From UBA1181 sp963648205 (GTDB taxonomy: Bacteria; Bacteroidota; Bacteroidia; Bacteroidales; Paludibacteraceae), in NCBI GenBank assembly GCA_963648205.1, contig CAVJCT010000026.1, forward strand, positions 5,021 through 69,020: a stretch of 64,000 bases of DNA. Direction: 5' to 3'. The notes beneath the pieces were generated by a model. It did not search any database, was not told the origin of the DNA, and was given only the letters and a program-made list of their open reading frames with translations. The position numbers and the translations under genes were made by a program. Position 1 is the stretch's first letter, and each line of letters begins with the position of its first letter. This document shows, piece after piece, positions 50,758 to 59,604 of this stretch.

Positions 50758-51633
50758 ATGAAAGTAGGTTTGATACAACAGCATAACGGTGCTGACAGGG
50801 CAGACAATCAACGTCGTCTGCAAGAAAAAGTGAGACAATGTGCAGCTCAAGGCGCGGAGTTGGTTGTTTTGCAAGAGTTGCATAATGGACTCTATTTTTG
50901 TCAGGAGGAGGATGTCGACCAGTTTGATCAAGCAGAATCGATACCTGGTCCGTCGACGGAAAGTTTCGGTGCTTTAGCCAAAGAGTTGGGTGTTGTGATT
51001 GTGTTGTCTTTGTTCGAGAAGCGGGCAGTTGGCTTGTATCACAACACGGCGGTTGTCATTGAAAAAGATGGAACAATAGCAGGAAAATACAGGAAGATGC
51101 ACATTCCAGACGACCCAGCATATTACGAGAAATTCTATTTTACGCCTGGAGATTTAGGATTCAATCCGATTAAAACCTCTGTAGGAACATTAGGAGTTTT
51201 GGTATGTTGGGATCAGTGGTATCCAGAGGCTGCGCGCTTGATGGCGTTGGCAGGAGCGGAGATGTTGATCTATCCGACGGCGATAGGATGGGAAAGCACA
51301 GACCCAGAAGATGAAAAAGCCAGACAGACCGAGGCGTGGATGATTTCACAAAGAGGACATGCGGTGGCGAATGGTTTGCCAGTGGTGTCGGTCAATCGAG
51401 TTGGTTGGGAAGAAGATCCATCGGGTGCAACCAATGGAATCCAGTTCTGGGGAAATAGTTTTGTCGCAGGACCACAAGGAGAGGTGTTGGCAAAACTCTC
51501 GAATACAGAAGAAGAAGTGCGAGTTGTGGAAGTTTCGATGAAGCGTTCTGAGGATGTGCGACGTATTTGGCCGTTCTTGCGTGATCGTCGGATTGACCAG
51601 TATGGCGACATTCTAAAAAGGTATAGAGACTGA
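50758..51633 (+). CDS. aguB: N-carbamoylputrescine amidohydrolase
   Basis: A 291-residue nitrilase-superfamily enzyme hydrolysing N-carbamoylputrescine to putrescine, CO2 and ammonia. The Glu-Lys-Cys triad is visible: E40 in VVLQELHNG, a lysine in KYRKMHIPDD and the nucleophilic cysteine in GVLVCWDQWYPE. It starts 6 bp after aguA, so the pair is probably one transcript dedicated to putrescine synthesis. Full length, no transmembrane segments. Confidence 0.95.
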   Translation: MKVGLIQQHNGADRADNQRRLQEKVRQCAAQGAELVVLQELHNGLYFCQEEDVDQFDQAESIPGPSTESFGALAKELGVVIVLSLFEKRAVGLYHNTAVVIEKDGTIAGKYRKMHIPDDPAYYEKFYFTPGDLGFNPIKTSVGTLGVLVCWDQWYPEAARLMALAGAEMLIYPTAIGWESTDPEDEKARQTEAWMISQRGHAVANGLPVVSVNRVGWEEDPSGATNGIQFWGNSFVAGPQGEVLAKLSNTEEEVRVVEVSMKRSEDVRRIWPFLRDRRIDQYGDILKRYRD

Positions 51634-51649
51634 GCGTTAGAAACGAGTA

Positions 51650-51693
51650 ATTAACAAAATGGCAGTAGTTATTAACAAATTGGCTGTTGATAA
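51650..51693. repeat. 21-bp imperfect tandem duplication with a DnaA-box-like site
   Basis: ATTAACAAAATGGCAGTAGTT (51650-51670) is followed by a second, 17/21 identical copy (51671-51691). The end contains TGTTGATAA (51685-51693), the complement of TTATCAACA, one base from the DnaA consensus TTATCCACA. It lies in the 177-bp gap 51634-51810, between aguB and parA. Confidence 0.65.
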
Positions 51694-51780
51694 CTATTGC
51701 AATAAGTGAGTATCAAACGATTAGAAAAGAGTGATTCTCCAAATGCCTTGAGAGTGTTATTTTCAGTCGTAAAAAAGTGC

Positions 51781-51788
51781 TATATTTG
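51781..51788 (+). promoter_or_regulatory. promoter -7 box of parA
   Basis: TATATTTG is an exact TAnnTTTG box, 23 bp before the parA start. No TTTG is present at 19-21 nt upstream. Confidence 0.55.
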
Positions 51789-51810
51789 CGCAGTTTTTAA
51801 ATGATTAGAT

Positions 51811-52605
51811 ATGGGAAAGATTATATCGTTAGCAAACCAGAAGGGTGGTGTCGGAAAAACGACTACTACAGTCAATCTTGCTGCATCGTTGGCTGTTTTA
51901 GAGAAGAAAGTTTTGATAGTAGACGCTGATCCTCAGGCAAATGCATCATCTACATACGGGTATGATGTACGTCGTTTGGAGCATCCTGACAAGACGGTTT
52001 ACGAATGTCTGCTCGGCACGATTGATCCTCATGAAGCTATTTTGAACACAGAATTAGACAATCTGCAAATCATTCCTTCACACATTAATTTAGTGGGAGC
52101 GGAGGTTGAGTTGGTCTCTTTGGAAAACCGAGAGATGTATTTCAAAAGAGCGTTGACCCCTTTGAAGGATGAATATGACTATATCTTGATTGACTGTTCT
52201 CCATCTTTAGGATTGATTACGTTGAACGCTTTGACGGCGACCGACTCAGTGATTATTCCTGTACAATGTGAGTTTTTCGCTTTGGAGGGAATCTCTAAGT
52301 TGTTGAGTACCATCAAGTTGGTTCAGAGCAAGTTGAATCCGGATTTGGAGATAGAAGGCTTCTTGTTGACTATGTACGACGCACGTACTCGCTTGAACAA
52401 TCAGGTGGTTGACGATGTACGTTCGCACTTTGGAGATATGGTGTTTAAGACGATTATCCAAAGAAATATCAAATTGAGTGAGTCGCCAAGTTTCCATAAG
52501 CCAGTCATCACATACGATGCTGAGTCGAAGGGTGCAATTTGCTATATGCAGTTGGCACAAGAATTGATTGAAAATAATCAACCAGAAGGACAAACAGCTG
52601 AGTAG
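51811..52605 (+). CDS. parA: chromosome partitioning ATPase ParA (Soj)
   Basis: A 264-residue deviant Walker ATPase. The P-loop KGGVGKTTT at 11-19 has the second lysine of the ParA/MinD class; VLIVDADPQANAS near 34-46 is Walker A' and YDYILIDCSPSLG near 120 is Walker B. It segregates replicated chromosomes with ParB bound at parS. It is 31 bp ahead of parB. Chromosomal rather than plasmid type is inferred from the length and the housekeeping context. Confidence 0.95.
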   Translation: MGKIISLANQKGGVGKTTTTVNLAASLAVLEKKVLIVDADPQANASSTYGYDVRRLEHPDKTVYECLLGTIDPHEAILNTELDNLQIIPSHINLVGAEVELVSLENREMYFKRALTPLKDEYDYILIDCSPSLGLITLNALTATDSVIIPVQCEFFALEGISKLLSTIKLVQSKLNPDLEIEGFLLTMYDARTRLNNQVVDDVRSHFGDMVFKTIIQRNIKLSESPSFHKPVITYDAESKGAICYMQLAQELIENNQPEGQTAE

Positions 52606-52636
52606 TAGGACTTTAGAAACATAGAAACAAAGTATT

Positions 52637-53593
52637 ATGGCAAAGAAAGGTTTAGGAGGCTTAAGTAGTGGCTTAGACGATATGGAGCTTGACATGTCTG
52701 CCTTGAAAAAAGGAAAAGGAGGCGGTGTCAATGCGTTGTTCGGTATCAAAGAGGAGGATGTGAAAGTTGAAGGAGCATCTTCTCTCAATGAGATACCTCT
52801 CTCTGAGATTGAGGCAAATCCAGACCAACCAAGACGCGAATTTGACGAGGAGGCACTTTTAGAGTTGTCAGAGTCAATTCGTCAAATTGGTGTGATTCAG
52901 CCAATTACGTTGCGTAAGATTGCTGATCATAAATATCAGATTATCGCAGGTGAGCGTCGTTTCAGAGCATCGCAACTTTGCGGAATGGAGGCGATTCCAG
53001 CCTACGTTCGTGAGGTTACGGACGATCAAGTTCTCGAGATGGCGTTGGTGGAGAATATCCAGCGCGTCGATTTGAACCCCATAGAGGTTGCCATTTCTTA
53101 TCAAAGTTTGATGGAGCAGTGTCATTACACGCAAGATCAGTTGAGTGATAGAATTGGAAAGAATCGTGCCACCGTTGCCAACTACGTTCGTTTGCTTCGT
53201 CTTCCAGCTGAGATTCAGATGGGATTGAAGGAGAAGAAGATTGATATGGGTCATGCAAGAGCATTGCTTGGAGCTGAGAACTCAGTCGATCAACTTTCCA
53301 TCTACAATGAAATATTGAAACACGGTCTGACCGTTAGAAAGGTTGAGGAACTCGTACGAAATATTGGCAAGGAGACTGAACAATCAGAAAAGCCTGCTAA
53401 AAAAGAGATTTCAGAAGAGTATTCTTTACTGAAAGATAAACTGTCGGAGGTGTTCGCTTCGGATGTGAAATTGTCAGTAAATGCGAAGGGAAAGGGAAGT
53501 ATTTCTATTCCTTTCAAGAATGACGAAGAGTTTGCGAAGATTATGGAAATCTTTGATTCTCTGCACGTCGATAATAATGAAGAAAATGCTTAA
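52637..53593 (+). CDS. parB: chromosome partitioning protein ParB (Spo0J)
   Basis: A 318-residue DNA-binding CTPase. The N-terminal ParB/Srx domain contains IEANPDQPR and the CTP-binding/GERR motif AGERRFRA near 97-104. A helix-turn-helix follows (YTQDQLSDRIGKNRATVANYV, about 157-177), and the C-terminal dimerisation region is present. It binds parS and slides along DNA as a CTP clamp. An unusual glycine-rich, charged N-terminal extension (about 1-50) contains KKGKGGG. No parS consensus was found in the window. A UUCG hairpin lies directly after the stop. Confidence 0.95.
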   Translation: MAKKGLGGLSSGLDDMELDMSALKKGKGGGVNALFGIKEEDVKVEGASSLNEIPLSEIEANPDQPRREFDEEALLELSESIRQIGVIQPITLRKIADHKYQIIAGERRFRASQLCGMEAIPAYVREVTDDQVLEMALVENIQRVDLNPIEVAISYQSLMEQCHYTQDQLSDRIGKNRATVANYVRLLRLPAEIQMGLKEKKIDMGHARALLGAENSVDQLSIYNEILKHGLTVRKVEELVRNIGKETEQSEKPAKKEISEEYSLLKDKLSEVFASDVKLSVNAKGKGSISIPFKNDEEFAKIMEIFDSLHVDNNEENA

Positions 53594-53596
53594 AGT

Positions 53597-53620
53597 AGGT
53601 CGTCTTCGGGCGACCTTTTT
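53597..53620 (+). terminator. intrinsic terminator or attenuator after parB
   Basis: 53597-53604 pairs with 53609-53616 (8 bp, one G-T pair) around a TTCG tetraloop, followed by a T run to 53620. It lies only 21 bp upstream of the start codon of the next gene on the same strand. Confidence 0.7.
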
Positions 53621-53641
53621 AAGGTAAATAATATCGATATC

Positions 53642-54451
53642 TTGAAGAACAGGATTCGGATATATATGCTTTTGACACTTTGGTTGCTCACAATCAAAGC
53701 GTTTCCTTCTGCGTCTGATTCTGTTGTTGCACCGATTCTCCCTGTTATGGTGGAATCGACTGATAGTCAGGGAAATAACGCTACTGTAAATACTACAGAG
53801 GAAGGTCAACAAAGCAGTGAAAAAACGGCTGCTTTAGAGTCAAAGTCAGACACGGCACATATTCAGTTTGAATTTGTTACAGATAATGATTCGACGAAGA
53901 GTGCGACGAAGAAGAAGCGAAGATTGAAGGAGGAAGACTTGTATTTCAAACCAGATCCTAAACGAGCGACGTGGTATGCTTTGGTATGCCCTGGTTTGGG
54001 TCAGATCTATAACCGAAGCTATTGGAAACTACCGATTTTATATGGAGGCATTCTCACGTTCACCTATTTCTTAGGTTGGAACAATCGAATGTACAACGAG
54101 TATCATAATGCTTATCGAGATATTTTGGACAATGATCCGACGACTAAGAGTTATGAGAATCTCATCAACACCAACTATAATGGAACGCAATCGTGGTTGC
54201 AGCAGACTTTGAAGTCGAAGACGACACGATACAGACGATACCGAGATTTGAGTACGTTTGGATTGGTGGCGTTTTATATGGTGAGTGTGATTGATGCTTT
54301 TGTGGATGCACATTTGTATGATTTTACGGTAACGGACGACCTTTCGATGAAGGTAGAGCCTGTTATCAATTTATATGGTATGGAAGGTGTAACTGGAGAG
54401 ACGACGCAGAGAGCGACGGTTGGTCTACAGTGCAGTTTCCGTTTTAAATAA
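53642..54451 (+). CDS. DUF5683 family protein
   Basis: A 269-residue protein. A signal peptide or membrane anchor (about 5-24) precedes a Ser/Thr-rich variable region (about 25-90). The DUF5683 domain begins near 100: LYFKPDPKRATWYALVCPGLGQIYNRSYWKLP, two or three hydrophobic segments with LTFTYFLGWNNRMYNEYHNAY, and a C-terminal beta-rich end. The start is TTG at 53642; an alternative ATG at 53666 keeps the anchor, so the exact start is open. The gene order parB-DUF5683-mltD is conserved in Bacteroidota. Function is unknown. Confidence 0.85.
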   Translation: MKNRIRIYMLLTLWLLTIKAFPSASDSVVAPILPVMVESTDSQGNNATVNTTEEGQQSSEKTAALESKSDTAHIQFEFVTDNDSTKSATKKKRRLKEEDLYFKPDPKRATWYALVCPGLGQIYNRSYWKLPILYGGILTFTYFLGWNNRMYNEYHNAYRDILDNDPTTKSYENLINTNYNGTQSWLQQTLKSKTTRYRRYRDLSTFGLVAFYMVSVIDAFVDAHLYDFTVTDDLSMKVEPVINLYGMEGVTGETTQRATVGLQCSFRFK

Positions 54452-54457
54452 TTAAAG

Positions 54458-55843
54458 ATGAAACGTTTTGTAGGAGTATTCTTCTTGTCTTTTTTTCTAA
54501 TAGGAGTATGTTCAGCGAGGTCTGAGAAAAAAGAGGCTGAGCAGGAACCAGAGCCAGAGAAAGTGCAAGAAGAGGTGAGTGAGCCAGTTGATTCAGTTGA
54601 AATAGAGGCATTAGAGGAGGAGATGGTGTTAGACTCCCTTTTGATGACAGATGTAGATACGACCGTTGTGGTTCAGGTGGATGATTTGCCTGCTGATTTT
54701 GACAATAAGTTGGCTTCGTTGTTGAGCATTTATCAAGGAGCGATTTTAAGTTCAGACTGTAAGACAGACAGTATCGGACCAACTTTTTCGGACTCCGTTT
54801 ATATGGAGCGTTTGCAGAAGATTCCGTCACTTTTCGAGTTGGTTTATAATCCAATCGTAAAACGTTACATTGAGTTGTATACGCAGAAGAGACGTAAACA
54901 AATGTCATATATGTTGGGAATTGGAAATTATTATTATCCAATTTTCGAGCATGCGTTGGATGCTTTAGGGTTGCCACTTGAATTGAAGTATTTACCAGTG
55001 ATTGAGTCTGCGTTGAATCCGCGAGCCTATTCATGTGTAGGAGCGTCTGGACTTTGGCAGTTTATGTATGGAACTGGAAAAATCTATGGATTACAAGGCA
55101 ATAGTTTGATTGATGAGAGACGCGACCCGATTAAGTCAACCAATGCGGCTGCAAGATTCCTCCGTGATTTGTATAAGATGTACGGAGACTGGTCGCTCGT
55201 GATTGCTGCGTATAACTGTGGACCAGGAAATGTCAACAAGGCAATGAAACGTGCGGGTGGAAAGAAAGACTATTGGGCGATTTATCCATACTTGCCAAAG
55301 GAGACGAGAGGATATGTGCCAGCCTTTATTGCTGCGACCTACGCGATGACTTATTACAAAGAGCATAATATTTGTCCGGCAAGAGTTGAAATGCCGTATG
55401 TTTGTGATACGGTGATGCTCACGGAAAAGATGCATTTGCAACAGATTGCGGAAGTCTTAAATATTGACATTGAGACACTTCGCAACATGAATCCGCAGTA
55501 TCGCAAGGATATTATTCCAGGCAATGGACAGTCGTACACTTTGTGTTTGCCACAGAAGAGTGTGGGTTCGTTCATCGAAATGAAGGATTCGATTGTAAAG
55601 TATAAAGCCGATTCTTTCAATGTTTTGACTCGTGTGGTTGTTTTGCCAGCGAATGCGGATCCTTATTTCAGAGGAGTGAAAGGAAAGAGTGGAGCGATAG
55701 CCAAAGGAACGTATGTTGTGAAAAAGGGTGACACTCTTTCTACGATTGCGAGACGAAGAAAGGTTTCTGTTTCACAAATCAAGAAATGGAATAATCTAAG
55801 ATCCGACAATATTTATATCGGTCAGAAATTGAAGATGCGTTAA
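54458..55843 (+). CDS. mltD: membrane-bound lytic transglycosylase D with LysM domain
   Basis: A 461-residue exported peptidoglycan enzyme. A signal peptide (about 1-21) leads to an acidic, low-complexity stretch (EAEQEPEPEKVQEEVSEPVD) and then the SLT domain (about 150-300), with the catalytic glutamate in PVIESALNPRAYSCVGASGLWQFMYGTG. Near the end is a LysM domain (about 416-460) with TYVVKKGDTLSTIARR. It cleaves glycan strands to anhydromuropeptides. The start is 6 bp after DUF5683. The acidic linker is unusually long. A strong terminator follows. Confidence 0.93.
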   Translation: MKRFVGVFFLSFFLIGVCSARSEKKEAEQEPEPEKVQEEVSEPVDSVEIEALEEEMVLDSLLMTDVDTTVVVQVDDLPADFDNKLASLLSIYQGAILSSDCKTDSIGPTFSDSVYMERLQKIPSLFELVYNPIVKRYIELYTQKRRKQMSYMLGIGNYYYPIFEHALDALGLPLELKYLPVIESALNPRAYSCVGASGLWQFMYGTGKIYGLQGNSLIDERRDPIKSTNAAARFLRDLYKMYGDWSLVIAAYNCGPGNVNKAMKRAGGKKDYWAIYPYLPKETRGYVPAFIAATYAMTYYKEHNICPARVEMPYVCDTVMLTEKMHLQQIAEVLNIDIETLRNMNPQYRKDIIPGNGQSYTLCLPQKSVGSFIEMKDSIVKYKADSFNVLTRVVVLPANADPYFRGVKGKSGAIAKGTYVVKKGDTLSTIARRRKVSVSQIKKWNNLRSDNIYIGQKLKMR

Positions 55844-55853
55844 GAGAAAATAG

Positions 55854-55889
55854 AAAAGTCCGTCAATTAGGTTTGACGGACTTTTTTTT
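55854..55889 (+). terminator. terminator of the parA-parB-DUF5683-mltD run
   Basis: 13-bp perfect stem, 55854-55866 with 55873-55885, 6-nt loop, then a run of T. It lies 10 bp after the mltD stop and faces the convergent efflux operon. Confidence 0.9.
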
Positions 55890-55948
55890 AGTGTCTTAAA
55901 GAACAGAACAACAAAATATCAAAAGAAAAAGAAATGAGTGTCTGTGGG

Positions 55949-57058
55949 TTAGTTGTGTTTCTTGTAACTCTGTATTGCCCAAGCATTTATAACGATGGCG
56001 AAGATGCCGAGGGCTGCTACTTGATGAGCAATACAATGGAAGCCGCCTCCTCGTACGAAAACGGTGCGGATGGCATCAATGAAATAATGCATTGGGTTCA
56101 CATACGTTGAGAGATAAGCCCAGTGAGGCATTGAACGAACAGGAGTGAAGAGTCCGCTAAGCAGGATGAGACACACCACGAAAAACCACATTACGTGTAC
56201 CGCTTGTTGCATAGTGTCGTTGTAGTTGGAGATGACGAGACCGAATCCACTAAAAGTCAGTGCCATCAGCATGGCGAGCAGATAGCAAAGCAGAATGTTG
56301 CCTTGGCAGGTGATTCCGTAGACTGCCCATGCGAGGATGAAGCAGATGGTGATCACTACGAAAGCGATCAGCCAGTAGGGGATGAGCTTGGCAAGGATGA
56401 ACGATGATCTGCAGACGGGCGTTACGTTGATGGCTTCGATGGTGCCAGTCTCTTTCTCGCCAACGATGTTCAATGCAGGCAAGAAGCCACAGGTGAGAAG
56501 AAGTAGGATCGCCATTAGCGAGGGTATCATAAACACTTTGTAGTTCAAATGTTTGTTGTAGAGATACAACGTGCTGATGAATCCGTCGATGGAGGTGCTT
56601 TCAAGAGTGCTTTCGCTTGTGGTGAAGTTTCCGATATGTCCGCCGATAATCTGGCTTAGGTAACTCAGAGCCATGCTGCCTTTCGTACCGTTGACGGAGT
56701 TGGCGGCAACGAAGATGTGGGTTTTTTCACCACAAAGCAGATTTTTCTCAAAATCGTGCGGAATGTCGACGATAGCATCCGTTTTACCATTGTCAATGTC
56801 GGTCATAGCCTCAGCGTATGATTGTTTTTGACCGCTGAAAATGAAATAGTTAGAGGATTCAATGCGGTGGATGAGCTGGGACGATAGGGTAGAATGGTCG
56901 TTGTCAACCACCTCGACGGAGATGTTTTTAATCTCCATGTTCATCACCCAAGGCATCACACACATAATCATGATGGGAAATATCACGATGAGGCGCAGAA
57001 TGAACGTATTGCGACGTATCTGCAAGAACTCTTTTTGAATGAGGTATTGTATGGTCAT
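55949..57058 (-). CDS. ABC-2 type transporter permease, second
   Basis: A 369-residue membrane protein of the ABC-2 permease family (YhhJ-like). A first hydrophobic segment near 24-40 is followed by a long periplasmic loop (about 45-175) and five C-terminal membrane segments. NIVGEKETGTIEAINVTPV near 200 is the typical coupling-helix pattern, and YLSTYVNPMHYFIDAIRTVFVRG near 320 is the last conserved block. Its start overlaps the stop of the upstream permease by 4 bp (ATGA), indicating translational coupling. It is the last gene of the efflux operon. Together with its neighbour it should form a heterodimeric channel. Confidence 0.88.
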   Translation of the reverse strand: MTIQYLIQKEFLQIRRNTFILRLIVIFPIMIMCVMPWVMNMEIKNISVEVVDNDHSTLSSQLIHRIESSNYFIFSGQKQSYAEAMTDIDNGKTDAIVDIPHDFEKNLLCGEKTHIFVAANSVNGTKGSMALSYLSQIIGGHIGNFTTSESTLESTSIDGFISTLYLYNKHLNYKVFMIPSLMAILLLLTCGFLPALNIVGEKETGTIEAINVTPVCRSSFILAKLIPYWLIAFVVITICFILAWAVYGITCQGNILLCYLLAMLMALTFSGFGLVISNYNDTMQQAVHVMWFFVVCLILLSGLFTPVRSMPHWAYLSTYVNPMHYFIDAIRTVFVRGGGFHCIAHQVAALGIFAIVINAWAIQSYKKHN

Positions 57059-58119
57059 GACAGTCTTTTTTTGAAATTTAGCAATGCGGCGGTGTGGAGT
57101 ACAATCGCCATTCCAGTGAGTATCGCCACTTCTTGAGTTGCTTTATCAATGCTCACACCCATAATCATCAGTTTACGGATGGCAGAAATGTAGTATCGAG
57201 GTGGCATGATGGCGGAGATATATTGCAGAATCTTCGGCATACTCTCGATGGGGAACATCATACCACTTAGCAAAATGCACGGCAGAATGAGCATCATTGC
57301 AGAAGCAAGTAGTGCCACGAGTTGTGTCTTTGCCACGGTGCTGATCAGCATACCGAGGGAGAGTGCCACGATGATGTAGATGCCTGAAACGAAGAAAATC
57401 CAACCGAGACTTCCAGCGATAGGAACGTCGAGAATGAAATAGGAAACTCCGAGGATGAAGCACAGAATGACGAAAGCCAAAGCAAGGTAAGGAATGACTT
57501 TGCCGATGATGATGAGTATCGGTTGAATCGGACTTACCAAAAGCACTTCCATCGTTCCGCGTTCCTTTTCGCGTACGATGCTGATTGAGGTCATCATGGC
57601 GCAGATGAGCATGAGCAACATACCCATTATACCTGGCACATAGTTGTAGCAACTTCGCATTTGCGGATTGAAGAGTAGGGCAGTGTAGATCGGCGTATAG
57701 GCTTCTGAACCTCCTCGTAAACACTCACTGGCATATCTGCTGTACATTTGTGCCATGTTGGGGTCTGCGCCGTCGGTGATGATTTGCACCCCACTGTGTT
57801 GGGTTGAAAAATCATTGCCGAAGACGATTGCCATGTCCGCTTTCTGACTGCGGATGAGTCGCTCGGCATCTGTTGGCTTTCCCACTTTATACATAATGTC
57901 GAAATATTCGTTGGAACTGAGTCGTGTGATGGCTGCCTGCGTCTCGTGGTCGACAGACGAGGTAACCACTACCGTGCGCACGTTTTTCACATCTGTAGAG
58001 ATGGCGAAACCGAAGAGTAGCATCATCGCTATCGGCATGCCGAAAAGGACGAGCATCGTGTGGCGGTCGCGCAGAATGTGCCGTGTTTCTTTAATGATGA
58101 ATGAAATGAATTGTTTCAT
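57055..58119 (-). CDS. ABC-2 type transporter permease, first
   Basis: A 354-residue membrane protein with the same layout as its partner: an N-terminal hydrophobic segment near 24-44, a large loop, then five or so C-terminal segments. ISIVREKERGTMEVLLVSPI near 183-202 is the coupling-helix pattern, followed by PIESMPKILQYISAIMPPRYYISAIRKLMI near the end. It lies 9 bp after the fused ATPase gene and overlaps the next permease by 4 bp. The two permeases are distant paralogues, arranged like yhhJ-type genes in the RbbA systems. Confidence 0.88.
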   Translation of the reverse strand: MKQFISFIIKETRHILRDRHTMLVLFGMPIAMMLLFGFAISTDVKNVRTVVVTSSVDHETQAAITRLSSNEYFDIMYKVGKPTDAERLIRSQKADMAIVFGNDFSTQHSGVQIITDGADPNMAQMYSRYASECLRGGSEAYTPIYTALLFNPQMRSCYNYVPGIMGMLLMLICAMMTSISIVREKERGTMEVLLVSPIQPILIIIGKVIPYLALAFVILCFILGVSYFILDVPIAGSLGWIFFVSGIYIIVALSLGMLISTVAKTQLVALLASAMMLILPCILLSGMMFPIESMPKILQYISAIMPPRYYISAIRKLMIMGVSIDKATQEVAILTGMAIVLHTAALLNFKKRLS

Positions 58120-58128
58120 AGTGAATTG

Positions 58129-59586
58129 TCATTGTCTTGTTGATGTGCGTGCCAGGTAGGTGAAGACACTGTCCATGTCGGGCAGACCGAGAGAGCGTTT
58201 CAGTTCGTCGGGTGTCCCCATAGCTTTGATCTTTCCATCTACCATAATGGATATTCGGTCGCAATACTCCGCCTCGTCCATGTAGTGGGTGGTTACGAAG
58301 ACGGTGATTCCTCGTTCCGCAGCATCGTAGATGAGTTTCCAAAACTGCTGGCGAGTGGCAGGGTCCACACCTCCGGTCGGTTCGTCGAGGAACACAATCT
58401 GGGGTTCGTGGAAGATGCTGACAGAGAATGCTAATTTCTGTTTCCACCCTAAAGGTAGACTGCTAACAATGTCGTCGGCATGGTCGGTGAACTCCAAACG
58501 ATTGAGCAGTTCGTCCGTCTTCTCCTTTATTATCTTCGGATGCATACCGTAGATACCTGCAAAGAGACGAATGTTCTCGCGGACGGTGAGGTCTTCATAC
58601 AAAGCAAATTTCTGGCTCATGTATCCAATGTGCTTTTTGATTTGCTCGTACTCGGTTGTGATGTCGCAACCTGCCACTCGTCCTGTGCCACTTGTTGGTG
58701 CGTTGAGACCTGTGAGAATGTGCATCGCAGTCGATTTCCCTGCACCGTTGGCACCGAGAAATCCGAACACCTCGCCACGCTTTACGGTGAATGAAATGTC
58801 GTCGACAGCATGAAAATCGCCGAACGCTTTCACAAGGTGATTCACTTCAATGACATCCTCAATGAATTTTTTCTCTTTTGAATGAGAAATGCCTTCTGGA
58901 CAAAACACATCTTTGAAGCGTGTGAGTATCTCGTCGGGTGTGCCTATCCCTTTCAACGTTCCTTCGTGAAGAAAGGCAACTCGGTCGCAACATCGTATCT
59001 CGTCTAAGTAGGGCGTGGCGGCGATGATGGTGATGCCTCTTTTTTTCAATGTCGAAAGCATCTCCCAAAACTCCTTGCGACTCACTGGGTCGACTCCCGT
59101 CGTTGGTTCGTCGAGAAATAACACTTGGGGTTGATGTATGAGGGCGCAAGAGAGTGCTAATTTCTGCTTCATTCCGCCCGATAACGCCCCTGCTCGTCGC
59201 TCTTTAAAGGGTTCTATCTGCTGATAGATGGCTTTCACTAATTCATAGCCATCTGCCACGGTAGTGCCGAAAAGTTCTGCGAAGAAGGTCAGATTTTCTT
59301 CTACGGACAGGTCTTGGTAGAGTGAAAATTTGCCAGGCATATACCCCACACATTGGCGTATTTCGGTCATCCCTTTCACAACGTCAAATCCGTGGACGGT
59401 CGCCTCTCCCTCATCTGCTAATAACAGTGTGGCGAGAATGCGAAATAGTGAGGTCTTGCCCGCTCCGTCTGGTCCGATAAGTCCGAATATCTCACCCTCT
59501 TTCACGTTGAAAGAGACATTCTTCAGAGCCTGAACTGCTCCATACCGCTTGCAGATATTGTTCACTGTAACTGCAAAGTTTCCCAT
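58129..59586 (-). CDS. fused double-ATPase ABC transporter subunit (RbbA/YhiH-like)
   Basis: A 485-residue protein with two ABC nucleotide-binding domains in tandem. NBD1: Walker A GPDGAGKTS (38-46), signature ALSGGMKQK (134-142), Walker B VLFLDEP with E160, and ATPYLDE with P192 where the H-loop histidine is expected. NBD2: Walker A GANGAGKST (278-286), an altered signature SLPLGWKQK (376-384), Walker B IVFLDE and a normal H-loop TTHYMDE with H434. The family drives export through ABC-2 permeases. The RbbA C-terminal membrane domain is absent: the permeases are separate genes here. It follows the HlyD-type gene by 18 bp. Confidence 0.92.
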   Translation of the reverse strand: MGNFAVTVNNICKRYGAVQALKNVSFNVKEGEIFGLIGPDGAGKTSLFRILATLLLADEGEATVHGFDVVKGMTEIRQCVGYMPGKFSLYQDLSVEENLTFFAELFGTTVADGYELVKAIYQQIEPFKERRAGALSGGMKQKLALSCALIHQPQVLFLDEPTTGVDPVSRKEFWEMLSTLKKRGITIIAATPYLDEIRCCDRVAFLHEGTLKGIGTPDEILTRFKDVFCPEGISHSKEKKFIEDVIEVNHLVKAFGDFHAVDDISFTVKRGEVFGFLGANGAGKSTAMHILTGLNAPTSGTGRVAGCDITTEYEQIKKHIGYMSQKFALYEDLTVRENIRLFAGIYGMHPKIIKEKTDELLNRLEFTDHADDIVSSLPLGWKQKLAFSVSIFHEPQIVFLDEPTGGVDPATRQQFWKLIYDAAERGITVFVTTHYMDEAEYCDRISIMVDGKIKAMGTPDELKRSLGLPDMDSVFTYLARTSTRQ

Positions 59587-59604
59587 TTTGACAATCGATT
59601 TACG

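Noticed and set aside
51634..53640. parS site near parAB
   Set aside because: No GTTTCACGTGAAAC-type palindrome was found; CACGTG-like strings elsewhere (for example in prs) are not palindromic over the needed length.
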